From Limisalsivibrio acetivorans (GTDB lineage: Bacteria; Chrysiogenota; Deferribacteres; Deferribacterales; Geovibrionaceae), in NCBI RefSeq assembly GCF_000421105.1, contig NZ_ATWF01000001.1, forward strand, positions 239,987 through 303,986: 64,000 bases of DNA, given 5' to 3'. Under the pieces are notes generated by a model. It saw nothing but the letters and a program-made list of their open reading frames with translations. It was not told the origin of the DNA and did not search any database. Shown one piece after another: positions 43,060 through 52,487 of the stretch (positions are counted from its first letter, which is position 1; each line of letters opens with the position of its first letter). Made by a program: the position numbers and the translations under genes.

Positions 43060-45129
43060 TTATGCTAACTGCGGTTCGCTCTTCATCCTGACCCTCTGGA
43101 TAAGGTATACAAGAAGTATAATTGCGAGACCAACTGGGTACATATAGTATCTTTGGGAATCATCGAAGCCGAAGAAGTTTATATTCAGCTTGTTGAATAT
43201 GCTTATCAGCGATCCCGGGTGGTAGAGGATGAGGGATGCAAAGAGGAGCAGAGGTATATCATACCATCTGTTCCTGATTATGAACCATCCCTGTACGGCG
43301 CTGGTGAAGGCAAAGGCTCCACCCACAGCCATAAGGAAGATCAATATACCCTGGGGCCAGCTGTATATGTTGTGCAGGATAAGGTCGGGGTTGAAAACGA
43401 ACATGAAGGGGATGACCGCCGTTCTCATGTCGTATGCAAAACCCTGCAGACCTGTGGGGATCGGTTCCGAGTCCGCAATGGCCGCCGCCGCATAGGAGGC
43501 AAGCCCCACTGGTGGCGTATCATCCGCAAGGATACCGAAGTAGAAGCAGAAGAGGTGCGCCGCCATAAGGGGGACCATAAGGCCGTATAGCCCGCCTAGC
43601 TGTACGATGATTGGCGCTGTTAGCGATGCCATAACTATATACGTTGCCGTTGTGGGAAGACCCATACCGAGCATCAAACTGGCGATGGCTGTGATAAGCA
43701 GAAGGAGGAAAACGTTGCCCTGTGAGAGGGTTTCAACGATCATGGTGATCATTCCTCCGATACCCATGTTCACAATACCCACGATGATACCCGCAGAGGC
43801 CGTTGCCAGTGCAACGGAGACCATGTTACGGCTGCCTGCTATGAAGCCCTTGAATACTATAGCAAGTCCTGTCTTAAGAGCCTGTGCAACGTTTTTGTCA
43901 CCGACGAGGAACTGTTTTCTAACCTCTTGTGCGAAGATGATCAGGATAAGAACGAGGATAGCGTTATAGGCTGCTTTTTCAGGCGAATGTCTCAGTACGA
44001 CAAGCTCATAGACCAGCATGCCTATGGGGAGCAGATAGTGGAAACCGTTCTTTAGTGTGCCTTTGAAGCTGGGTACATCCTCCGGGGGGAGCCCCTTCAT
44101 CCCGAGTTTGCTTGCTTCCAGGTGTGTAACGTAGAAGAGTGCAATATACGAGACAAATGCGGGAACTGCCGCCGCCTTAACAACCTGAATGTATGGGACG
44201 TTCACGTACTCTGCGATGATGAAAGCCGCTGCACCCATGATAGGGGGCATCAGCTGTCCATCGGTACTCGCCGCAACCTCGGTTGCCGCGGCCTTCTTAG
44301 CCGGATAGCCCACCTTTTTCATGAGAGGGATTGTGAAGGTTCCCGTTGTTACGATATTTGCGATACTGGAACCGGATACGAGGCCGGTGAATCCGCTCGA
44401 TACGATGGCCGCCTTTGCTGGTCCTCCTTTGTATTTACCGAGGAGTGACAGCGCAAGGTCTATGAAGAATTTACCTGCTCCGGCCTTGTCCAGCATGGCG
44501 CCGAGTAGAACGAATAGGTAAACGATGGATGCGGATACACCGAGGGGTATTCCGTATATTCCTTCGGTAGAAAGGGATATCTGGTTCAGGTATTTAGTGA
44601 GCGAAACCCCTTTGAAGGCAAGGACGCCGGGCATATGAGGCCCTGCGAAGGCATAGGCTGTGAAAATAAGTGCGATTATCGTAAGAGCCGGCCCTATGGA
44701 GCGTCTTGTTGCTTCGAGGAGTAGAACTATCAATGCCAGACCTATGATGATGTCACGCTGAATCGGCATACCCTGACGCATGGCCAGACCTTCCCAGTCG
44801 AAAACGATATAGAGGGAGGCGAGTACGCCTGCGATGGCGAAAAGGTAATCTATCACAGGTATTTTGTCCAATGTCGATAAAAACTTAAGACCTTTACGTG
44901 GTCTTTTCAGTAGTGGTACGTTAAGAAAAAGCAGAGCTAAAGCGAAAGCGAGGTGGATTGCCCGTGTTTTTGTGCTGTCAAGAATTAGCCAGCTAGCAAG
45001 GGAAAGCTGGAATATTGCCCATGATGCTGCGATAACTCCAATTATCAGTTTCTCATGGTTGCGGAGCGACCTCAGTTCCCCCGATTCTTCCTTAAGAATC
45101 TCCTCTGCTGATTTAATCTTCCTGCTCAT
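43060..45129 (-). CDS. TRAP transporter fused permease (4TM/12TM), TAXI type
   Basis: A 689-residue inner-membrane protein fusing the small (DctQ) and large (DctM) subunits. The N-terminal 180 residues hold several TM helices; the DctM part shows ASIVYLFVLLGAMLDKAGAGKFFIDLA, GSSIANIVTTGTFTIPLMKKVGYPAKKAAATEVAASTDGQLMPPIMGAAAFI and LGMGLPTTATYIVMASLTAPI. Fused permeases of this type pair with TAXI receptors, encoded 66 bases upstream. It imports dicarboxylates or amino acids using an ion gradient. Confidence 0.9.
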   Translation of the reverse strand: MSRKIKSAEEILKEESGELRSLRNHEKLIIGVIAASWAIFQLSLASWLILDSTKTRAIHLAFALALLFLNVPLLKRPRKGLKFLSTLDKIPVIDYLFAIAGVLASLYIVFDWEGLAMRQGMPIQRDIIIGLALIVLLLEATRRSIGPALTIIALIFTAYAFAGPHMPGVLAFKGVSLTKYLNQISLSTEGIYGIPLGVSASIVYLFVLLGAMLDKAGAGKFFIDLALSLLGKYKGGPAKAAIVSSGFTGLVSGSSIANIVTTGTFTIPLMKKVGYPAKKAAATEVAASTDGQLMPPIMGAAAFIIAEYVNVPYIQVVKAAAVPAFVSYIALFYVTHLEASKLGMKGLPPEDVPSFKGTLKNGFHYLLPIGMLVYELVVLRHSPEKAAYNAILVLILIIFAQEVRKQFLVGDKNVAQALKTGLAIVFKGFIAGSRNMVSVALATASAGIIVGIVNMGIGGMITMIVETLSQGNVFLLLLITAIASLMLGMGLPTTATYIVMASLTAPIIVQLGGLYGLMVPLMAAHLFCFYFGILADDTPPVGLASYAAAAIADSEPIPTGLQGFAYDMRTAVIPFMFVFNPDLILHNIYSWPQGILIFLMAVGGAFAFTSAVQGWFIIRNRWYDIPLLLFASLILYHPGSLISIFNKLNINFFGFDDSQRYYMYPVGLAIILLVYLIQRVRMKSEPQLA

Positions 45130-45140
45130 ATCATCCCCTT

Positions 45141-45169
45141 AAAAAAATAGAGGGCCCCCATCGGAGCCC
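45141..45169 (-). terminator. Intercistronic hairpin between receptor and permease genes
   Basis: On the minus strand GGGCTCC-gatg-GGGGCCC (one U-G pair) is followed by TCTATTTTTTT. Partial termination here would make more receptor than permease transcript, as expected for binding-protein transporters. Confidence 0.65.
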
Positions 45170-45195
45170 CCTTTCGTTGGATTAATTAAATAAGC

Positions 45196-46188
45196 TTACT
45201 TTATGAGGTCTTTGTTGACATACTCAACGAGACCGGATTCCTTGTAGTACTTAAGAGCACCGGGGTGTACGGGTGCGGACATACCGGCGAGCATGTCTTT
45301 CTTCGTAAGTACGGAGTAAGCGGGGTGGAGCTTCTTGAATTCTTCAAAGTTTTCGAAAACTTCTTTTGTGATAGCGTAAACAACATCATCGGAAACGTCT
45401 GCGGAGGTTACGAGGGTAGCCTTAACGCCGACACTCTCAACGTCTTTTTCGTTGATCGCTGTGGGGTAGTTCTTTATGTCGATTACAGACTTAGCGTAGT
45501 AGGGGTGCTTTGCGATAAGTTCATCAACGGGGGAGCCTACTATGGGGATAAGGGAAACCTTAATCCTGCCGGAAGTAGCTTCGCTGATATTACCGTTGGG
45601 GTGGCCCACTGTGTAGAAGAAAGCGTCGAGTCTTTCGTCCTGAAGGAGACCGGGAGCTTCAACAGCCTTAACATACTCTGCATCTACGCTTTCTTCTGAA
45701 AGACCGAAGGCGCCGAGAACGTCTTTAGAGTTCTGGAGCTGACCGGAACCGGGGTTACCGATATTTACTCTTTTGCCCTTGAGGCTTTTAACATCGGTTA
45801 CTCCACTGTCTGCTGCAGCTATAAGAGTGATGGATTCGGGATGGATGGAGAATACAGAGCGAAGCTTCTCCTGAGCACCGCGGTTCTGCCACTCTGCAGT
45901 ACCGTGAACAGCCTGATACTGTCTGTCGGACTGAGCGATACCGAACTCAAGGTCGCCGGTGAGAACTGCGTTGATGTTATAAACAGACCCGCCCGTTGAT
46001 TCAACGGTGGCCTTGATTCCGTACTCTTTGGACTTCTTGTTGATGATACGGCTGATTGCACCGCCGGTGGGGTAATAAACGCCTGTAACGCCGCCTGTAC
46101 CGATGGTTACGAATGTCCTTGCCTGAACAATAGGAGTTACGGCAAGAGCAAAAAGAAGTGCGAGTGTGATAATACCGATTCTTTTCAT
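45196..46188 (-). CDS. TAXI-family TRAP transporter solute receptor
   Basis: A 330-residue periplasmic receptor. The signal peptide KRIGIITLALLFALAVTPIVQA is followed by RTFVTIGTGGVTGVYYPTGGAISRIINK, the defining TAXI start, and LRSVFSIHPESITLIAAADSGV and KGKRVNIGNPGSGQL in the middle. GGAGG precedes the ATG at 46188; an upstream ATG at 46200 lacks a site. It binds the substrate for the fused permease downstream. The ligand cannot be read. Confidence 0.9.
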   Translation of the reverse strand: MKRIGIITLALLFALAVTPIVQARTFVTIGTGGVTGVYYPTGGAISRIINKKSKEYGIKATVESTGGSVYNINAVLTGDLEFGIAQSDRQYQAVHGTAEWQNRGAQEKLRSVFSIHPESITLIAAADSGVTDVKSLKGKRVNIGNPGSGQLQNSKDVLGAFGLSEESVDAEYVKAVEAPGLLQDERLDAFFYTVGHPNGNISEATSGRIKVSLIPIVGSPVDELIAKHPYYAKSVIDIKNYPTAINEKDVESVGVKATLVTSADVSDDVVYAITKEVFENFEEFKKLHPAYSVLTKKDMLAGMSAPVHPGALKYYKESGLVEYVNKDLIK

Positions 46189-46759
46189 ACGATCCTCCAT
46201 AAAAAAATAATAATTTAAGCACAGTTAAAAGATACCGGATAAATCTGGAATCTGTCAATATTTTATTAATCTCTATAAATCATAGTTTTATCAATGATAA
46301 GTAAAATTTAAGCACTAGCTGATTAAAAAAAGATCAACGTGTGGTAAAAAATTCATAAGAATAATTACTTAAGACTGCCGATTGGTAGGGATATGTTGTT
46401 ACGGACAGAGTTAACAATACTGGACGCAGGTTTAGCCCCACGAAACAATGCCCACGGCATCTTCGATAAGGTTGTTCGCTTCTTAGAATGATATTATATT
46501 CTAAACCCCCTTCCTTATTGTGTAAACTGAGATATAATATCAATAATAGCATATGACCCTTTATGCGGCACTGCCCGGAATATAGGCACTTAATGTCGCA
46601 GGACAAACAGAGGAATTGCTGGTATTATACTCATGAAGGATATACAAGGTGCGGTTTCCCGATACGCTGGAAAATTCCGATGCTATTGACAGTATGCGAT
46701 ATGCATATATCGTTTTACCAGCGGGTATGCTGAATAATATTTTTTTTAATGGAGTGATT
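46189..46759. other. Receptor / PilZ intergenic region
   Basis: About 570 bases with no credible gene. It contains the receptor's promoter (minus strand) and small inverted repeats such as TTGTTacggacagagttAACAA near 46397. I cannot identify a promoter for the PilZ gene or a known riboswitch. Confidence 0.4.
46229..46258 (-). promoter_or_regulatory. Promoter of the TAXI-TRAP operon
   Basis: On the minus strand TTGACA (46258-46253) and TATCTT (46234-46229) are 18 bases apart, predicting a leader of about 35 nt before the ATG at 46188. Confidence 0.6.
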
Positions 46760-47119
46760 TTGAGCCCTGACAAGGAAAGAAGAGACTCTGCACGTACGGA
46801 GATACGCATAGAGCTTTTTGTGAAAAAAGAGGACAGTGAGGAGATGTACACACCGATGAGGGCGGTTGATATATCTTCCAAAGGTCTTCGTTTGAGGGAT
46901 AAGGGACTGCTCTCTCCGGGAATGAGGATCTCAGTTGCATCCTATGACAATATCGATGACGAGAGCAAGAGCAGTGCAGGGCGTGTGGCAAGGTTTGATA
47001 CACTTGATATAGGCCCTATCTCAGGTCTCGTGGTTTGGGCGGATGGAGCCCATGCGGGTGTACTCCTGGAGGATTTATCCGCAGAATGCAGAGAAAAGAT
47101 AGAGATGCTTACCATCTGA
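46760..47119 (+). CDS. PilZ-domain protein
   Basis: Small cyclic-di-GMP receptor-type domain, about 119 residues. ERRDSARTEIRIEL carries the RxxxR-like segment and AVDISSKGLRLRD the (D/N)xSxxG motif; GLVVWADGAHAGVLLEDLS is the closing strand. I place the start at TTG 46760, 5 bases after GGAG; in-frame ATGs at 46649, 46694 and 46727 would add a 20-37-residue hydrophobic leader without ribosome sites. The target protein is unknown; it would read the signal controlled by the HD-GYP proteins. Confidence 0.7.
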   Translation: MSPDKERRDSARTEIRIELFVKKEDSEEMYTPMRAVDISSKGLRLRDKGLLSPGMRISVASYDNIDDESKSSAGRVARFDTLDIGPISGLVVWADGAHAGVLLEDLSAECREKIEMLTI

Positions 47120-47165
47120 TGATATAGTGTTCACTGATTTATAAATATCCACAGAGGTGATTTCC

Positions 47166-48215
47166 ATGAGTGCCGAGGAACTGCCTAGAACCGTAACCTA
47201 TGATGGCGGACGGTTATTCTTTCTCGACCAGACACTTCTCCCCATTGAGGTTAAACAGGAGGAGCAGACAGGTATTGAACAGGTCTACGACTCCATAAAA
47301 AGACTTAAAGTGCGGGGAGCTCCCGCCATAGGTATAGCTGGTGCGTACGGTCTTGTTGTATCTATGCGGGATAAAAAAGGATACTCCTTTGAAGACTTTA
47401 TGGGCAAGCTTAGGGATAATGCAGAATATCTTAACAGCTCCCGCCCCACTGCTGTTAATCTCAGCTGGGCACTCAAAAGACTGGTTCGCTGTGCTGAGAG
47501 TGCAGGGGAGTCCAGCGGCGAAGATCTTTTCCGCCTTATTGAGAGGGAGGCTGTTTATATTCACGAGGAGGATAAGAGCATCTGCCGCTCCATAGGGGAG
47601 CATGGGGCAGGGCTTATCCGAAACGGTATGGGTGTTCTGACCCACTGCAACGCAGGCGCACTGGCGACCAGCGAGTTCGGTACGGCAACATCCCCGATGT
47701 ATACAGCGCATTCCAACGGCATTAGCTTCCGTGTCTTTGCCGATGAGACACGTCCGCTTCTCCAGGGTGCAAGGTTGACATCGTGGGAGCTTCAGCAGGC
47801 TGGTCTTGATGTCACGCTTATAACGGATAATATGGCCGCCTTCATGATGAACAGCGGTGAGATTGATCTGGTTATCGTGGGAACCGACAGGGTTGCTGCA
47901 AACGGTGATGTGGCTAACAAGATAGGGACGCTGGGCGTTGCTGTTTTAGCGAAGCATTTTGGGATACCCTTCTATGTCGCCTGCCCTTCATCAACCATAG
48001 ATATGGAAACGCCGGATGGTGAGTCCATTGTGATCGAAGAGCGCGGGGATGAGGAGGTTACAAGCTTCGGTGAGCGCAGGACAGCACCCGAGGGTGTAAA
48101 GGTTCGCAACCCCGCCTTTGATGTTACTCCGGCGGAGCTCATAACAGGGATAATAACCGAGAAGGGTATACTAAAGCCCCCCTTTAGCGAGGGGCTGAAC
48201 AGAATGTTCGGCTAG
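47166..48215 (+). CDS. mtnA: Methylthioribose-1-phosphate isomerase MtnA
   Basis: A 349-residue eIF2B-like isomerase converting methylthioribose-1-phosphate to methylthioribulose-1-phosphate in methionine salvage. KVRGAPAIGIAGAYGLV, GVLTHCNAGALATSEFGTATS (catalytic Cys) and DLVIVGTDRVAANGDVANKIGT (catalytic Asp) are diagnostic. AGAGGTG precedes ATG 47166; a GTG at 47157 is the alternative. No other mtn gene is adjacent. Its end overlaps the convergent CBS gene by 4 bases. Confidence 0.92.
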   Translation: MSAEELPRTVTYDGGRLFFLDQTLLPIEVKQEEQTGIEQVYDSIKRLKVRGAPAIGIAGAYGLVVSMRDKKGYSFEDFMGKLRDNAEYLNSSRPTAVNLSWALKRLVRCAESAGESSGEDLFRLIEREAVYIHEEDKSICRSIGEHGAGLIRNGMGVLTHCNAGALATSEFGTATSPMYTAHSNGISFRVFADETRPLLQGARLTSWELQQAGLDVTLITDNMAAFMMNSGEIDLVIVGTDRVAANGDVANKIGTLGVAVLAKHFGIPFYVACPSSTIDMETPDGESIVIEERGDEEVTSFGERRTAPEGVKVRNPAFDVTPAELITGIITEKGILKPPFSEGLNRMFG

Positions 48216-48622
48216 TTTCCTGTATATGCTTTGAGGATATCCCCGAGGGATACGATCCCCACGAGCTTTCCGTTCTCAATAATCGGTACACGGTGTACGT
48301 ATTTTTCGAGCATTATTGTTGCCGCTTCCTTAACCTCATCCTCAGGTGTGAGGGTGTAGAGGGGTTCGGACATAAGCATGCGTACGTGATGATCGGAGAT
48401 TTCCTTAACATCGATCATCGGGATCGCCTCTGCATCGTTAAGAATATCGGGCAGAGCCTTCATTACATCTGTTTCACTAAAAACCCCGATAACCTTGCCG
48501 TTTGAATTAACTATAGGCAAACCGGATATGTTCTTGCTTCTGATCCTGAGGATAACCTGTTTTATGGTTTCCTCCGGCTTGGCTGTGACAACTCCGGTGG
48601 TCATAATCTCTTTGATCTTCAC
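48212..48622 (-). CDS. Two-CBS-domain protein, GTG start
   Basis: A 136-residue protein consisting of a CBS pair: TTGVVTAKPEETIKQVILRIRSKNISGLPIVNSNGKVIGVFSETDVMKA and EPLYTLTPEDEVKEAATIMLEKYVHRVPIIENGKLVGIVSLGDILKA. Such pairs bind AMP, ATP or other adenosine ligands and report energy state. Starts at GTG behind AAGGAG. It lies 21 bases downstream of the Acs-like gene and is likely cotranscribed with it. Confidence 0.85.
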   Translation of the reverse strand: MKIKEIMTTGVVTAKPEETIKQVILRIRSKNISGLPIVNSNGKVIGVFSETDVMKALPDILNDAEAIPMIDVKEISDHHVRMLMSEPLYTLTPEDEVKEAATIMLEKYVHRVPIIENGKLVGIVSLGDILKAYTGN

Positions 48623-48643
48623 TTTGTTTCGCTCCTTTTCCAG

Positions 48644-50524
48644 CTACATCTGCATGGCTATGTCTTTCAACAGGTCTCTTAATATCACACCATCGGGTGA
48701 TTTGGGAAGAGTTCTTGTAAATCTTATTTCGCTGGGGAGTGCAACCTCCCCGATCTCTTCGATTATCCTCTCCCTGAGCTCTCGCACTGTGGTGTCATGG
48801 TAGCTTTCGTCCACCTCCTTCTTGAGGACAGAGAAAACTATAAGCGCATCCCCCCTTTTTTCATCGGGAATGCTTACAACGGCGCAGTCGTTGACGTTTT
48901 CATGGGTTTTGATCGCCTCCTCAATCTCAATAAGGCTTAAACGCTTGCCATCCACATGGAGTACATCGTCCAGCCGCCCTTTGAGTGTGAGGTTTCCTTC
49001 CTCATCAAGCTCTGCGCCGTCACCTGTTTTAAAGTATGTAACATCATTATGGGTTTTCCAGTAGATTTTTTTATAGGTGTTCTTGTCACCGTATATTGTG
49101 CGGCAGAGTGGAGGGAAGGGTTTGTCCATCATCAGAGCTCCCTGGGTGTTTGGTTCCTCAACCGTGTTCCCTGTGGTGCTGTTGACCAGCTTAATGGGAA
49201 CACCGGGAATAGGCTGGGCCACTGTTCCGGTTTTTGCACATATAAAGCCGGGCAGTGCGGAAGAGAGTGCACCGCCAGCCTCTGTTATGGAGTATATATC
49301 GAACATTACAGCCCTGTATGATGCGAGATTCTTAGCTGACCATTCACGCAGATCGTCATCCATCCTTTCACCACCCGTTGCGATAAGCTCAAGGGTGTCC
49401 AGCTTGCGGAATTTCTTCTTTTTCTGGGCGGCGTTCATGAGCGTTTTCAGGATGGACGGGCGTGTGTATATCTTATTTACAGAGAACTTGTCACATACAT
49501 CATAGAAGCGCTCGGCATTATCCATGTCGATAGTGTCTTCGAATATGAGAACGGTATCTCCAGCCATCAGAGGGCCATAGACCACATAGGAGTGCCCTGT
49601 GATCCATGCTATATCTGCAGTACACCAGAAGGTGTCCGTATCCTTGGCATCGAACAGGAGAAGGTATGTGTAGTATGCCCAGAGGAGGAAGCCGGCAACG
49701 GGGAACACCAGGGCCTTGGGTTCCTTTAGGTTTGTGGATGTATAGAGCATGAACATCGGATCCTCAGCGTCCAGAATTTCAAAATCCATACGCTTTGCAT
49801 CGGAAAAATGCTCATGGCTGATGAGATCGTGGAACCAGATATCTCGTATAGGCTTCATGTGAACACGTTTGGAAACACGCTCTACAACTATACAGTGTCT
49901 AGGTTCATACCCTGTTATCTCGAGAGCCGAATCGAGCTTGTTTTTAAGCTTCTGTTCGTTCCCTGTGAGGGCTCCGTCCGAGGTGAAAATTATCTTGGGT
50001 TCACAGTCCTTTATCCTGTCTGCGAGGGAATCGGTGGAGTAGCTGATGTGGTAGACGATATGAACAGCGCCGAGCTTCACACAGGCGAGCATTGCTATAA
50101 TTAGTTCTGGTATGTTAGGTAGATGCAGAAGAACCCTGTCCCCCTTCTTAACACCCAGCTTGCGAAGGGCGGAGGCTAATTTTACCACCTCTGTATAAAG
50201 TGACTGGTAGGTATAAACCATCTGAGAGTGGTCCGCACCTTTCCAGATAAGAGCCGCCTTATTCATCTTGGTTGTGCCCAGATGCTTGCGGAGAATATTC
50301 TTTACCGGGTAGAGCTTACCCCCTTCGTAGAACCTGAAATTGTTCCCACTGCCGGAGAATGTTTTGGTAAAGTTCTCTTCCCAAAGGAGATAATTTTCAG
50401 CTATGTATTTATGCACAGCCTCGTGATCCTTTGATAGCTCAAGAAGCCTGTCATACTCATCCTTTGTTATGGCTTCACGGGGAAAATTCTTGCAAACCTC
50501 ATATAGTCTATTGTCGAGCACCAT
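48644..50524 (-). CDS. Acetyl-CoA-synthetase-like protein with degenerate catalytic motifs
   Basis: A 626-residue protein colinear with AMP-forming acetyl-CoA synthetase: GVKKGDRVLLHLPNIPELIIAMLACVKLGAVHIVYHISYSTDSLADRIKDCEPK and FWCTADIAWITGHSYVVYGPL. However, the ATP-binding P-loop that should read TSGSTGKPKG reads TSTNLKEPKA (262-271), and the A10 motif P-K-T-x-S-G-K-I-x-R-R reads PKSPDGVILRD, with Val613 replacing the adenylation lysine. TGD, GR-x-DDV and the A5 T-E pair persist. A full-length frame with no stops argues for a selected non-ligase function rather than a pseudogene. Confidence 0.8.
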   Translation of the reverse strand: MVLDNRLYEVCKNFPREAITKDEYDRLLELSKDHEAVHKYIAENYLLWEENFTKTFSGSGNNFRFYEGGKLYPVKNILRKHLGTTKMNKAALIWKGADHSQMVYTYQSLYTEVVKLASALRKLGVKKGDRVLLHLPNIPELIIAMLACVKLGAVHIVYHISYSTDSLADRIKDCEPKIIFTSDGALTGNEQKLKNKLDSALEITGYEPRHCIVVERVSKRVHMKPIRDIWFHDLISHEHFSDAKRMDFEILDAEDPMFMLYTSTNLKEPKALVFPVAGFLLWAYYTYLLLFDAKDTDTFWCTADIAWITGHSYVVYGPLMAGDTVLIFEDTIDMDNAERFYDVCDKFSVNKIYTRPSILKTLMNAAQKKKKFRKLDTLELIATGGERMDDDLREWSAKNLASYRAVMFDIYSITEAGGALSSALPGFICAKTGTVAQPIPGVPIKLVNSTTGNTVEEPNTQGALMMDKPFPPLCRTIYGDKNTYKKIYWKTHNDVTYFKTGDGAELDEEGNLTLKGRLDDVLHVDGKRLSLIEIEEAIKTHENVNDCAVVSIPDEKRGDALIVFSVLKKEVDESYHDTTVRELRERIIEEIGEVALPSEIRFTRTLPKSPDGVILRDLLKDIAMQM

Positions 50525-50609
50525 GATTCACCTCTGTAGGATGTTAATAAAATAACACGATTGTTTAACGTAGGGCAACAGGAAAAGGGTAAATTATAAA
50601 GCCTTGATA

Positions 50610-52487
50610 CTAAAAGGGGGAGCCGCTGAAATAACGGAGACCAGTGGAGAGGAATTTAGATATTTGCGATAGTGCGTTTTTGAGCTTTTCCTGATTATAT
50701 AACGACAGTTTATGGGGGTCCACGAATTTATCCGGCTGTTTCCCCTCCTTGGCCATCTCAATCTGGTTGCTCAGGAGTATATCGGTAACAACCTCGTATG
50801 CGTTCTGGATATTGTCGTGGGTCTCTTCGCTGAGGACATGGGCCCTTGCTAGGTGTTCCATCCTTTCGATGGTGTTAAGATCCTGCTGACCTTTAAAGAG
50901 GCTGAACGCCCTTGTTACATCTACAATGAAGGAGAGGGCAGCACGCTTAAGGTTTATCATCCCCTTATGCTCACCCTCCTTCTCTACGATGAATTTGCCG
51001 AAGATGGAGCGGGGTATCTTAAGCCCTGCGTCGCTTTGGAGCATCTGGAGGAGGAAGGCGGGCTTCTTTGATATCTTGTCGAGGATAAACTGTCTCAGCT
51101 CCCAAACCAGCCTGTCTTCACCCACCAGCGTTGTGAGGTCGAATATAATGGACGACCATCGTATACCCTTTTCGCCGGGGTTGTCTATCCAGTCACCTAT
51201 GAGCTCCTTCCATTCGCTGAGGGTGTTGGCCATCTCTTCGTTTGTGACCATAATACCGCCTTTGCAGTACTCATAGCCAACGTAGTCAAGGTTGTCGGAG
51301 AAATGAACTGCGAACTCATTGAGAGAAGCTCTATCCTCTTCGCTTATGCTGTCGGGGAAAACGTATCCGTTATCCTGATCGGGATCGAGCATAGCCTCCT
51401 TTCTGGCGGCACTCCCCATTACGATAATAGCGTGCTTAATTGTGCGGATATCCTTGCCCGTTTTTTCGAGGAACTGCTCCGCAGTGACATCGTATAGTTT
51501 TTTCATGATGTTTATGTGCATGGACGAGATGATGGGGAGTATCTCTGATGTCATCTTGGAGCTGTTCATGAGGCTTTCTGCTGTTCTATAGAGCGAACGG
51601 AAGTTCTCCCTTAGATCGTCAACGCTTTCGGCTTCATCTATACTGGTGGCGTATATGGATGAATCGCTGAAAAGTATCCTGAGGATATCCTTACTTGAGA
51701 TGATGCCTATGGGTTCATCGTTTTTAACAGCCACGGCGTAGTCCTGATTCTTCTTGCGCATCTCGTGAAGGGTTGATACGAGTGGAAATTCCGGAGGTAC
51801 AGCCACCGGGTCGTCATTCACGTACCGCTCAAGCTCCGGTCTGTTCAGGCTCTCTTCGAAGTTGTTGAAAAACTTATGTATAACGTTTTTAGATGTGAGT
51901 ATCCCTGCAATCTTGTTTCTGTCATCCACTGCGACGAGGGAGCCTATCCTGTGGTTTGACATAACCTGACATGCGTCCACTATGGTTGTGGAGCAGTTCA
52001 CCTTCATAACAGGTGATGTCATGTATGTTCCTACGGACTTGTAGGTTGAATGTAGTATCGAATCCGTTTTGTGTCCGCTGAGATTGTTGAGCCGGTCTAT
52101 GATAAGCTGTTGGAGCTTCTCCTTGAAGTCTTCGTAATCGCTCATAAGCTTATATATGCAGACTTCGGGGAAGAAGATAAGCGTTGAATCATCAACGCAT
52201 TTGGCAGTTACTGTGTATCTTGATTTAGCAAGAAAGGTGGATAGTCCGATAAAATCGCCGGGGGAGAGGGTAACCTCGCCATGTTCATAGTCTGCGGCAA
52301 GGCTCACCTTCCCTTCGGCAAGCATATAAAGACCTTTTTGATAGGCTTCGTTCTTATGGAAGATAACGTCACCGCTCTCCAGAGCTATAAGCTGGGAGTT
52401 TCCTGTGACCATCTCAAGCCTTTCGAGGTCCACACCCCGAAAGAGGAAGAAATTCTGTAAGAGATCGATAATCTCTTTGTTCAGCAT
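50610..52487 (-). CDS. cNMP-binding / CBS / DUF294 nucleotidyltransferase-like signalling protein
   Basis: A 625-residue multidomain regulator. Residues 10-130 are a cyclic-nucleotide-binding-like domain (LESGDVIFHKNEAYQKGLYMLAEGKVSLAA, GDFIGLSTFL). A CBS pair follows at about 150-280 (VKVNCSTTIVDACQVMSNHRIGSLVAVDDRNKIAGILTSKNV). The DUF294/GlnD-like nucleotidyltransferase domain has IVMGSAARKEAMLDPDQDNGYVF, with the G-S-x-x-R-x-E and D-x-D motifs, and DUF294_C completes it. Such genes commonly neighbour acetate-type symporters. It overlaps the small membrane protein gene by 7 bases. Confidence 0.85.
   Translation of the reverse strand: MLNKEIIDLLQNFFLFRGVDLERLEMVTGNSQLIALESGDVIFHKNEAYQKGLYMLAEGKVSLAADYEHGEVTLSPGDFIGLSTFLAKSRYTVTAKCVDDSTLIFFPEVCIYKLMSDYEDFKEKLQQLIIDRLNNLSGHKTDSILHSTYKSVGTYMTSPVMKVNCSTTIVDACQVMSNHRIGSLVAVDDRNKIAGILTSKNVIHKFFNNFEESLNRPELERYVNDDPVAVPPEFPLVSTLHEMRKKNQDYAVAVKNDEPIGIISSKDILRILFSDSSIYATSIDEAESVDDLRENFRSLYRTAESLMNSSKMTSEILPIISSMHINIMKKLYDVTAEQFLEKTGKDIRTIKHAIIVMGSAARKEAMLDPDQDNGYVFPDSISEEDRASLNEFAVHFSDNLDYVGYEYCKGGIMVTNEEMANTLSEWKELIGDWIDNPGEKGIRWSSIIFDLTTLVGEDRLVWELRQFILDKISKKPAFLLQMLQSDAGLKIPRSIFGKFIVEKEGEHKGMINLKRAALSFIVDVTRAFSLFKGQQDLNTIERMEHLARAHVLSEETHDNIQNAYEVVTDILLSNQIEMAKEGKQPDKFVDPHKLSLYNQEKLKNALSQISKFLSTGLRYFSGSPF

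Noticed and set aside
46397-46500. Riboswitch upstream of the TAXI receptor or PilZ gene
   Set aside because: Short inverted repeats exist, but none of the riboswitch core motifs I know is present.
48644-50524. Calling the Acs-like gene a pseudogene
   Set aside because: The frame is intact over 626 residues with good conservation outside the catalytic loops, so it is reported as a degenerate-motif protein.
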